This document shows positions 1-6,080 of a DNA stretch of 11,186 bases, in pieces. A model generated the notes under the pieces. That model was not told where the DNA came from. It saw nothing but the letters and a program-made list of their open reading frames with translations, and searched no databases. The translations under genes and the position numbers were made by a program. This DNA is from JBIKIW01 sp044361365 (lineage in GTDB: Bacteria > Patescibacteriota > JACMRA01), in the NCBI GenBank assembly GCA_044361365.1, contig JBIKIW010000045.1, positions 1-11,186 of the forward strand, in the 5' to 3' direction. Numbering within the stretch: the stretch's first letter is position 1; each line of letters opens with the position of its first letter.

Positions 1-52
1 ATGTATTTGACTTAGAGACAGATTTGCTCCATATTATCAAAATCTATATTAA

Positions 53-274
53 ATACCTGAAAAGTATTTCAAATTAAATTTTAACTGGTCTAGTCCCTTA
101 CTTTTTGCCTCAGGAGCTGTTTTAATTTTTGCAAAAGATTCGCTAACCAAAGAAACATTTTTACCAGAATGCGAAAATTTGAGTGTTGAAGCTGGTCCTA
201 GAGATTGCCTTATTACCAAAGAACAGATGTCTGATTATTTAAAAAACTCCAAAAAAGATTCAAATAAAAATTAA
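53..274 (+). pseudogene. 3' remnant of an unidentified protein gene
   Basis: This frame is open from just after an in-frame TAA at 50-52 to a TAA at 272-274, but it has no ATG until close to its end, so it cannot be an ordinary complete gene. The roughly 73 codons encode one hydrophobic stretch (SSPLLFASGAVLIFA) followed by a polar, Lys-rich tail with two cysteines. In the +1-shifted frame, bases 3-77 are also open and encode protein-like sequence (begins VFDLETDLLHIIKIY), so the two may be parts of one frameshifted gene entering from the left edge. I do not recognise the family. Bases 275-396 hold nothing I can support besides the start region of the next gene. A chance open frame remains possible. 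Confidence 0.3.
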
Positions 275-388
275 GCTAATTTCTTTTATTCTAAAAAATT
301 TTCATCTAAATTTGACCACAAATCAAATAGACTAATACTAAAATTATTGATTGACGAATGTGCGGTAATAATAAAACCTGCGATAGCC

Positions 389-394
389 TATAAT
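389..394 (+). promoter_or_regulatory. -10-like TATAAT next to the epimerase start
   Basis: A perfect TATAAT hexamer ends two bases before the ATG at 397. No TTGACA-like element lies at the usual 16-18 bp spacing; TTGACG at 351-356 is too far away. If this is a real -10 element the transcript would start at or within the first codons, which would mean leaderless translation or a start slightly further downstream. In DNA this AT-rich a chance match is quite possible. Confidence 0.3.
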
Positions 395-396
395 TT

Positions 397-1206
397 ATGA
401 TTTGTAACATTTTAAATTCGAGACAAGACTCCATTTTAACGGTTTCTACAGATGGAGCTCAAGTTCTGAATTGGCAAATAAAAGATGTTTTAAATAATAA
501 AATGGAAGATGTTTTTTATCAGGGTTCTGGTGTTAAAAGGAGTGGAGTTCCAATTTTGTTTCCTTTTGCCAACCCTTTAAAAGACAATATTTTTCAAAAA
601 AGTGGCCGAGTCATTAATCAGCACGGTTTTGGTAGAAATTTTCCCTGGAGGCTAAAAAATTTAGCCACAAATAAACCTACAAATAGCCTAGGTTTAATCT
701 TAACCCAGGAAGATATTTCTGATGAGTTTAAACAAGCCTATCCTTTCAAATTTCAAGCTGAAATTGATTTGGAACTAACTGAGAAAAAAAGCCTGATTTA
801 TAAATTAAGAATACACAATAAGAGTGATGAAATGTTGCCGATTGCTCCAGGTTTGCACCCATATTTTGCAATAAAACATGAATTTAAAACTCAATTAAAA
901 ATACTGGAAATTCCCGAATTTCAAGCTGAGAATTTTGCCTGGAATAGTGAGCTGGGTGGTGATTTTTTTAATTTTAAAGGTCAGGCTACTTGTGTTTTCA
1001 CGGATAAGACTATAGTCATAAAAGAACTCAGCCAAAAACCTGAATTTGAAAACTTGGTAATTTGGTCTCAAAATTCAACTAAAGAAGACTATAATTTTGT
1101 TTGCTTGGAACCATTTACCCGTAAAACCAACGCTATAAACGATAATCCGATACTTGTTGGGCCGGAAGAAATTTGGGAAGCACAGCTAGAATTTGAGGTA
1201 AGGTAA
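397..1206 (+). CDS. Aldose 1-epimerase-like (mutarotase superfamily) protein
   Basis: The 269-residue product looks like a GalM/YeaD-type sugar epimerase, a cytosolic beta-sandwich enzyme that interconverts alpha and beta anomers of a hexose or hexose phosphate. Visible family landmarks are the GVPILFPFANPL segment (50-61), the HGFGR motif with His76 and Arg80, the GLHPYF motif with His154 (expected general acid) and CLEPFT with Glu238 (expected catalytic base). Length is in the usual 260-300 range and the order of motifs is complete, so the enzyme is probably active. No signal peptide is seen. The ATG at 397 is preferred because homologous N-terminal sequence begins within about ten residues; there is no Shine-Dalgarno sequence. 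The substrate (free sugar versus sugar-6-phosphate) cannot be decided here. It stands alone, 215 bp before the helicase. Confidence 0.85.
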   Translation: MICNILNSRQDSILTVSTDGAQVLNWQIKDVLNNKMEDVFYQGSGVKRSGVPILFPFANPLKDNIFQKSGRVINQHGFGRNFPWRLKNLATNKPTNSLGLILTQEDISDEFKQAYPFKFQAEIDLELTEKKSLIYKLRIHNKSDEMLPIAPGLHPYFAIKHEFKTQLKILEIPEFQAENFAWNSELGGDFFNFKGQATCVFTDKTIVIKELSQKPEFENLVIWSQNSTKEDYNFVCLEPFTRKTNAINDNPILVGPEEIWEAQLEFEVR

Positions 1207-1350
1207 TCTTTTAAAAAATAGGTTTTAGAACAGGCGAATTTTTTGAATTTGTTGCTTTAAAATTAGCGTGCTGTTTTTAAATAGTGAGGGTGTTTGGATT
1301 CTGTTTTTATTGAAATCGGGGTGTTTCGTAGCTCGCTCTGCTCTCTGATC

Positions 1351-1365
1351 GCAAATTTCATTTGC
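1351..1365. repeat. Perfect 6-bp hairpin with TTC loop
   Basis: GCAAAT-TTC-ATTTGC is a perfect inverted repeat in the gap between the epimerase and helicase genes, just downstream of a locally GC-richer stretch (1315-1350). The three-base TTC/GAA loop matches the loop of two palindromic modules in the element at 5634-6003. It is followed by ACCTTTT, which is a poor terminator tail. A REP-like palindrome is the more likely reading, but one short copy is weak evidence. Confidence 0.4.
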
Positions 1366-1406
1366 ACCTTTTAATTAAGTTTAATTGGATTAGTTTAAAA
1401 CCTAAC

Positions 1407-1418
1407 CACACCTATTAT
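1407..1418 (+). promoter_or_regulatory. CACACCTATTAT motif upstream of the helicase
   Basis: CACACCTATTAT ends three bases before the ATG at 1422. A near-identical string (CACACCTATTTAT) occupies the same place before the cyclophilin start at 4430. The TATTAT part resembles a -10 hexamer; no clear -35 is present. It may be a promoter element for transcripts with almost no 5' leader, or a shared translation-start context. Confidence 0.35.
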
Positions 1419-1421
1419 ATT

Positions 1422-4337
1422 ATGAAAAACACCACAAAAATCAACCTAAAAAATCACCAAACTCCAAACACTACAAACCAATTGGAGCTTATGGATTTGC
1501 CAGTTTTAGCTTATGAAAAAGATATCAAAGAGCTGATTCAAAACAACACCGTAGCAATTATAATTGGAGCGACTGGTTCGGGTAAAACAACGGAAATTGG
1601 TAGGATGATGTCGGATATTATAAACGGTAAAATTGCAACTACCCAACCTCGCCGACCTGCTGCAGTGACCGTGGCTACATATGTTGCCCAAAAACTAGGA
1701 GAAGAAGTTGGAGAGACTGTGGGTTATCATGTACGGTTTAACGATACAACCAATAAAGGTACCACCCTAGATTACGTTACTGATGGGATATTAATTGAAC
1801 AGCTGCTAACTTCCCAAACTTTACCTGAGTACAGCGGTATCATTTTGGATGAAGCTCATATTCGTAACCTAAATATAGACTTTTTGATGGGTTTAATTCT
1901 TCGAGTTAATGACAAAAGAAGGCAACTTGGGGTGCATGAATTAAAAGTATTAATCACCTCTGCCACCATTCCAGCCGACAAGTTTAGTGAGTTTTTTGGA
2001 AAAGCTCCAATTCTAGAAATTCCAGGCAAAATGTATCCAGTAACCGTTTATTATGATAAAACTAAACCCAAAAATTACATCGAAGCGATAGGGCAAAAAC
2101 TAAAAAAAGCCCTTAAAGAAGGTCAGGAAGGCGATGTTTTGATATTTGTACCAGGGGAAGCTGAGATCAGAAAAACTATTAATTATATCAAAAATTTAGA
2201 TTTAGAGAATTTGGAATATCTGCCTTTTTATGGTCAGCAAAGTTTGCTTGAACAAGAGAAAGTTTTTGCGAGCTACCCCCGTAGAAAAATAGTGGTAGCC
2301 ACCAATATTGCCGAAACCTCGCTTACTATTAACGGAATTAGAATCGTAATTGATGTCGGGCTTCAAAGATCAAGTATTTATGATCACAAAACTGGTATAG
2401 CTAGACTGGAAGATGAAGACGCTTCTTGGGCAGCAATTGATCAAAGAAAAGGGCGGGCAGGTCGTGTAGCTCCTGGAATCTGCTATAGATTATACCCAGA
2501 AAAAACTCAAAGACCACAATACGATATACCTGAAATTCTAAAAACTGATTTGGCAGGTACCGTGCTAAAAATGAAACGCTTGGGGATTGAAGATATTCTT
2601 AATTTCAAATTTATAGATCAACCAAAACCAGCCAATCTTAGAAAAGCAATTCATAATCTCAAAATTCTAGGAGCTTTGGATGACAACGAAAATATCACAG
2701 GAATTGGTAGAATTATGGCTAATTTGCCGCTAGATCCTCACATCAGTCGGATGGTGATCGAAGCTAACAAATTTGGCTGTGTGGAAGATATTTGCACGAT
2801 CGCAGCCTTCATGTCGTCTAAATCGGTTTTTTTACGTCCACAAACCGAATTATCCAAATCTGAAGCGGCTCATCGGTATTTTAAACTAGATAATAGAGGC
2901 AAACCTTTATCTGATCAGGAAAGCTTTCTGAAAGTTTGGAAAGAATATCTACGAAATATCCAAAACCTCAATTGGTGTCAAGATAATTACCTCAACCTCA
3001 AAGTTCTCCAAGAAGTTACTCTGATCAAAAATGACCTCACCACCACCCTGAGGCATCATAGAATCGACCCAACTATCACCAAAGATCCAATTCATGTGGC
3101 CAAATCTATAGCAGCAGGTACAATTGGCAATCTTTTAGAAAGAGTTAATTGGGAAGAATATTGCAGAATGTATGGAAGTGGAGATGGAATTACAATTCAT
3201 CCATCTTCTAGCTTAAAACTCGGAGAATTACCCCAATATATAGTAGCTGGTGAGATCATGATCAACGCCGCCGGTTACACAGGTGCTTTTCAATGCCAAC
3301 CAGTAGATTTGAATTGGATTCCTGAAGTTGGCAGTCAAATCCTTCGAGAAACCATTTTGGGTGTGCAATATAATCCTAAAAAAGACGAAGTTCAAGAAAC
3401 CGTTCGTTACAACCTAAAAAACGACGGAAGACTAATCACAACAATCCAAAAACCCTTAAAAGAAATGGACAAGTCAGCAGCAAGTTTTGCCGATTACATA
3501 GCCAATTTAATCCAATCCAACTCCAAATACCTAGATGAATTTGACTTTATAAAAGACATCAAAAAAATCCGCCAACAAATTCAAAACTTTCACATTAGAT
3601 CCAACGGACAAACCGCTGAATTAACCTCCAAAGAACTAGCTCAAAAACTAACCCAAAACTTCTTAGAATTTTCCATAATCTCCAAAAAATCCCTAAAAGA
3701 AGCGATTATTAAAGATAAAATCGATCTAAGTTTTTCGTTAGAAGAATTCATTTCTCCAGAAAAACAAGCCAAAATTTTGAGCGTCAATCCTGATCAAATT
3801 GATTTTAAAAACAAATCCTATCCTATAATTTATCACAAAAACAAAAAAAACTTTCAAGCCCAAATCCAAATCCCATTCAAAGACTTTTTGGAGTTTGAAG
3901 ATCTTCCTAATTTGCCAAGCTGGTCTCCCAAAAATACCTACATCAACCTAACAGGTACGGTTATTAAACACCCAATTTTAAGCCTTAATCAGTTCAACTT
4001 TCTTCAAGAATTAGCCACAGAAGAATTTCTTTTGGAGTTGTGGGATAAGTCAAAAAAAGAAGGTATAATTCCCCAGGAGCAAGTAGTCGAAATAGACTCT
4101 AACACCCGTTTAGATCAAATTCTAGCCTCCATCCCGGCTCCGATTATTTATGCCAAATACCCTGAAATAGCAGAAGAATTGGTAGCTACTCCAGCCCTAA
4201 CTTTTGATAAACGAAACAAAAAATACAAAATCAGGTATTTCTCCTCCAAAAGAGAAGCCAAAAAATCTCAAGAAAAAGCCATTCAAAAATGGCAACAAAC
4301 TTGGGGTGTAGGTTTAGAAGCGATTGAAAATTCTTAA
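1422..4337 (+). CDS. hrpA: HrpA-type DEAH-box ATP-dependent RNA helicase
   Basis: This 971-residue protein is a superfamily 2 DEAH helicase expected to unwind or remodel RNA using ATP. Motifs appear in order: Walker A GATGSGKTT (49-57), motif Ia TQPRRPAA (about 74-81), DEAH (143-146), SAT (180-182), motif V TNIAETSLT (294-302) and motif VI QRKGRAGR (341-348). Then come the winged-helix/ratchet (HA2) region (about 375-480) and an OB-fold-like segment containing KLGELPQYIVAGE (about 605-625). The last 300 residues are Lys/Asn-rich and resemble a reduced HrpA C-terminal extension. The length lies between HrpB (about 800) and E. coli HrpA (about 1300), and the overall match favours HrpA. Proline in PRRPAA where valine is usual is a small oddity. 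An in-frame ATG at 1362 would add 20 residues, but the ATG at 1422 begins the Lys/Thr-rich leader and sits behind the motif shared with the next gene. Confidence 0.9.
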   Translation: MKNTTKINLKNHQTPNTTNQLELMDLPVLAYEKDIKELIQNNTVAIIIGATGSGKTTEIGRMMSDIINGKIATTQPRRPAAVTVATYVAQKLGEEVGETVGYHVRFNDTTNKGTTLDYVTDGILIEQLLTSQTLPEYSGIILDEAHIRNLNIDFLMGLILRVNDKRRQLGVHELKVLITSATIPADKFSEFFGKAPILEIPGKMYPVTVYYDKTKPKNYIEAIGQKLKKALKEGQEGDVLIFVPGEAEIRKTINYIKNLDLENLEYLPFYGQQSLLEQEKVFASYPRRKIVVATNIAETSLTINGIRIVIDVGLQRSSIYDHKTGIARLEDEDASWAAIDQRKGRAGRVAPGICYRLYPEKTQRPQYDIPEILKTDLAGTVLKMKRLGIEDILNFKFIDQPKPANLRKAIHNLKILGALDDNENITGIGRIMANLPLDPHISRMVIEANKFGCVEDICTIAAFMSSKSVFLRPQTELSKSEAAHRYFKLDNRGKPLSDQESFLKVWKEYLRNIQNLNWCQDNYLNLKVLQEVTLIKNDLTTTLRHHRIDPTITKDPIHVAKSIAAGTIGNLLERVNWEEYCRMYGSGDGITIHPSSSLKLGELPQYIVAGEIMINAAGYTGAFQCQPVDLNWIPEVGSQILRETILGVQYNPKKDEVQETVRYNLKNDGRLITTIQKPLKEMDKSAASFADYIANLIQSNSKYLDEFDFIKDIKKIRQQIQNFHIRSNGQTAELTSKELAQKLTQNFLEFSIISKKSLKEAIIKDKIDLSFSLEEFISPEKQAKILSVNPDQIDFKNKSYPIIYHKNKKNFQAQIQIPFKDFLEFEDLPNLPSWSPKNTYINLTGTVIKHPILSLNQFNFLQELATEEFLLELWDKSKKEGIIPQEQVVEIDSNTRLDQILASIPAPIIYAKYPEIAEELVATPALTFDKRNKKYKIRYFSSKREAKKSQEKAIQKWQQTWGVGLEAIENS

Positions 4338-4412
4338 ATACGAATTCAAAATTGATCTATATTACCTCAAAACTTGACTATTTTGATAACTAAATATCTA
4401 ATTTTAGATTGA

Positions 4413-4425
4413 CACACCTATTTAT
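4413..4425 (+). promoter_or_regulatory. CACACCTATTTAT motif upstream of the cyclophilin gene
   Basis: CACACCTATTTAT lies four bases before the ATG at 4430 and nearly duplicates the motif before the helicase start. If TATTTA (4419-4424) is a -10 element, transcription would begin at about the A of the ATG, i.e. a leaderless message. An alternative weak promoter, TTGATA (4383-4388) with TAGATT (4405-4410) at 16-bp spacing, would give a leader of about a dozen bases. Confidence 0.35.
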
Positions 4426-4429
4426 TTTT

Positions 4430-5536
4430 ATGGCTAAAAAGAAAACTACCACCAAAAAAACCGTTAGCAAAAAAACAATTAAAACCCCAGTTTCAATTCA
4501 AAAAATTGAATCAAAAATTGATAACATCACAACTACTAAAAAAACTGAAGTTTTAGACAGTACCATCCAAAACCCTGTTACAAAAGAAAAAATGCCATAT
4601 CAAGCTCCTGGTTGGTGGCAAAATTTAGACACTCGTCGAAAAGTTATTGGAGTTATCAACGCTATTATTTTGGTTGGTTTGTTTTCAACTTTCACGCTTT
4701 ATGTGATTCCTGAAAGGATTTTAAGCCAAACAGATGATAAGGTTCAAGCCAAGAAAACTAAAGAAGATCAAGAAAAGAAAGATCAGGCTAAAAGAGACGC
4801 TGATACTAGACTTAGTGTGGAATCTTCGGTTTTGAAGTTTGATCAAAATAAAAATTGGGATTTGAATATGAAAATTGCCGATTTTGGAGACCTAAAAATT
4901 AATCTAAAAGAAGAATTTGCCCCAAAAACAGTTGAGAACTTCGTTCGTTTAAGCTATCGAGGTTATTACGACAGTACAATTTTTCATAGAATCGTAAAAG
5001 ACAAGGACTTTGCGGTAATTCAAGGTGGTGACAAAGAAAGTCAAAACGGAAGTGGCGGAAGAAGTGCTTTTTATATCGAAAACCAGAACGATGGTCTGAT
5101 TCCTGATGAAATTTGGCTTACCAAACCAGAGTTTAAAGTAGAAACTAAAAAAACCGAAACTGGAGCTGATACTCAGCAAAATGTTTTAGCTAACGAGCCA
5201 AAGTTCAGATATCCAGATTTATACTCCAACTTCAATCCTGATGGAGGAACTGTGGAATACCGAAAGGGTTTGATCTTGATGGCAAAAACTAGCCAACCTG
5301 ACTCCGCTAGCAGCCAGATGTTTATAACTTTAGATAAAACTATTTTGCCAGCTGAATACACAGTTTTTGGAGTTATTTCCCCAGATAGTTTTGCGGTTTT
5401 AGATAAAATCAACTCTGAAGTAAAACCCGTACAAAATGGTGAAGATGGAAAACCTCAAGAAGGTGCTAAAGATGGAATTCCTAGCAAGCCAGTTAAGATT
5501 GAGAAAATTGAGATTGTTAGCCCGAAAATTAGTTAA
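4430..5536 (+). CDS. Membrane-anchored cyclophilin-type peptidyl-prolyl cis-trans isomerase
   Basis: The 368-residue product joins a Lys/Thr-rich basic N-terminus (1-65) and one transmembrane helix (about 71-93) to a charged linker (about 100-130) and a cyclophilin domain (about 142-365). Cyclophilins catalyse proline cis-trans isomerisation during protein folding. Visible marks are APKTVENFVRL, FHRI with Arg187 matching the catalytic arginine, IQGGD (197-201), SSQMFITLD with Gln296, Met297 and Phe298, and YTVFGVI. About 50 extra residues separate the GSGGRSAFYIENQ region from the core LILMAKT strand. The very basic N-terminus predicts a cytoplasmic tail and an extracytoplasmic catalytic domain, so a role in folding secreted or surface proteins is inferred. 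A TTG at 4409 would add seven residues (MTHLFIF), but the ATG at 4430, beginning MAKKK, is far more plausible. It follows the helicase by 92 bp and ends at the convergent gap. Confidence 0.88.
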   Translation: MAKKKTTTKKTVSKKTIKTPVSIQKIESKIDNITTTKKTEVLDSTIQNPVTKEKMPYQAPGWWQNLDTRRKVIGVINAIILVGLFSTFTLYVIPERILSQTDDKVQAKKTKEDQEKKDQAKRDADTRLSVESSVLKFDQNKNWDLNMKIADFGDLKINLKEEFAPKTVENFVRLSYRGYYDSTIFHRIVKDKDFAVIQGGDKESQNGSGGRSAFYIENQNDGLIPDEIWLTKPEFKVETKKTETGADTQQNVLANEPKFRYPDLYSNFNPDGGTVEYRKGLILMAKTSQPDSASSQMFITLDKTILPAEYTVFGVISPDSFAVLDKINSEVKPVQNGEDGKPQEGAKDGIPSKPVKIEKIEIVSPKIS

Positions 5537-5633
5537 TAAGTAGCTGGCTTTATTATACGACTTATAAAAAGCAGTTAACTTTATAGATTTTAAGGAGACA
5601 CTCGCACCAAGAAAATTTTTGTGGAAGTTGAAG

Positions 5634-5649
5634 TATAGAACCCGTTTGA
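5634..5649 (+). repeat. Left terminal inverted repeat
   Basis: TATAGAACCCGTTTGA is the left tip of the element and differs from the reverse complement of the right tip by one base (G versus A at the eleventh position). Confidence 0.6.
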
Positions 5650-5690
5650 TTATTTTTTACCTAATTTAATACATCAATTGTCAGTTGCTC

Positions 5691-5732
5691 TCCTGCAAAG
5701 AGGAGCTGTCCCAACGGGACTGTGGGTTTGTA
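5691..5732 (+). repeat. Palindromic module A, forward copy
   Basis: This unit has an outer imperfect stem (TCCTGCAAAGAGGA) and then the perfect hairpin GTCCC-AAC-GGGAC (5708-5720), followed by TGTGGGTTTGTA. A diverged copy lies in the opposite orientation at 5787-5828. Confidence 0.55.
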
Positions 5733-5775
5733 TCTCCCTATCTAGGAAGGTGGCAGACGAAGTCTGTCGGAGGGT
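5733..5775 (+). repeat. Palindromic module B, forward copy
   Basis: The unit runs from CTCCCTATCTAGGAAGG into the hairpin CAGAC-GAA-GTCTG (5754-5766) and ends CGGAGGGTA. Its core AAGGTGGCAG..GAAG..CTG..GGGTA recurs inverted at 5866-5910. The perfect palindrome ACTTTAAAGT (5776-5785) directly follows. Confidence 0.55.
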
Positions 5776-5786
5776 ACTTTAAAGTT

Positions 5787-5828
5787 CCACAAAACCCTTT
5801 GTCCTGCGGACATTTCCCTTATCAGGGC
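5787..5828 (-). repeat. Palindromic module A, inverted copy
   Basis: Read on the minus strand this copy has CCCTGATAAGGG, then the hairpin around TGTCC-GCA-GGACA (5800-5812) and AAAGGGTTTTGT. These align piece by piece with the forward module A at 5691-5732. Confidence 0.55.
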
Positions 5829-5865
5829 AAAACTATTTATACTGCTTTCACCAACCAACCTAGAC

Positions 5866-5910
5866 ATACCCCATCAGCTTCGCTGCCACCCCTTTCGATG
5901 AAAGTGGAAT
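5866..5910 (-). repeat. Palindromic module B, inverted copy
   Basis: On the minus strand it reads CTTTC-ATC-GAAAG (5892-5904), then GGGTGGCAG-CGAAG-CTG and GGGGTATG. The hairpin CAGC-TTC-GCTG (5875-5885, plus strand) corresponds to CAGAC-GAA-GTCTG of the forward copy, including the GAA/TTC loop. Confidence 0.55.
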
Positions 5911-5987
5911 TTCGAGCTTAACTTGAATTTGAAAATCCTGTGTGATTAGTGAAATAGGTATAAGTCTGGGTTGATTCGGATTAATTT

Positions 5988-6003
5988 TCAAATGGGTTCT
6001 ATA
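5988..6003 (-). repeat. Right terminal inverted repeat
   Basis: TCAAATGGGTTCTATA is the right tip. Bases 6004-6080 between it and the DnaE-tail gene contain nothing I can support apart from the direct-repeat copy at 6072-6088. Confidence 0.6.
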
Positions 6004-6080
6004 ACTACTCTGCTAGAATTTGCGGAAAACCTAATTTCAAAGATTTTAAGAAATTAAACTATTCTTTAATCAAAAGCTGG

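Larger units (their letters stand above)
5634..6003. mobile_element. Putative MITE-like element with terminal inverted repeats
   Basis: The 544-bp convergent gap between the cyclophilin and DnaE-tail genes holds a 370-bp unit bounded by TATAGAACCCGTTTGA on the left and TCAAATGGGTTCTATA on the right. These are inverted repeats matching at 15 of 16 positions. Both ends read TA-TA, which would fit insertion at a TA dinucleotide with TA duplicated, as in IS630/Tc1-type transposition. The interior is noticeably richer in GC than its surroundings and made of short perfect hairpins with three-base loops. It encodes no credible protein: the 78-codon open frame at 5685-5921 runs straight through the palindromes. 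A non-autonomous element moved by a transposase elsewhere in the genome is the best reading. Copy number cannot be seen here. Confidence 0.6.

Noticed and set aside
351..374. TTGACG as a -35 element for the epimerase gene
   Set aside because: Its distance to TATAAT (32 bp) is far too long and no other -10 lies at 16-18 bp.
1362..1421. Upstream ATG extending the helicase by 20 residues
   Set aside because: The added residues are not family-like, and the ATG lies inside the GCAAAT hairpin; the ATG at 1422 fits the motif shared with the next gene.
5541..5575. Possible terminator after the cyclophilin gene (GCTTTAT...ATAAAAAGC)
   Set aside because: The stem is short, AT-rich and imperfect with a long loop, and no T-run follows.
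5691..5910. CRISPR-like array
   Set aside because: The repeated modules are diverged, in opposite orientations and without regular unique spacers; no cas gene is present.
5685..5921. 78-codon plus-strand open frame in the convergent gap
   Set aside because: It runs through both palindromic module types, its composition follows the hairpins, and it matches no protein pattern I know.
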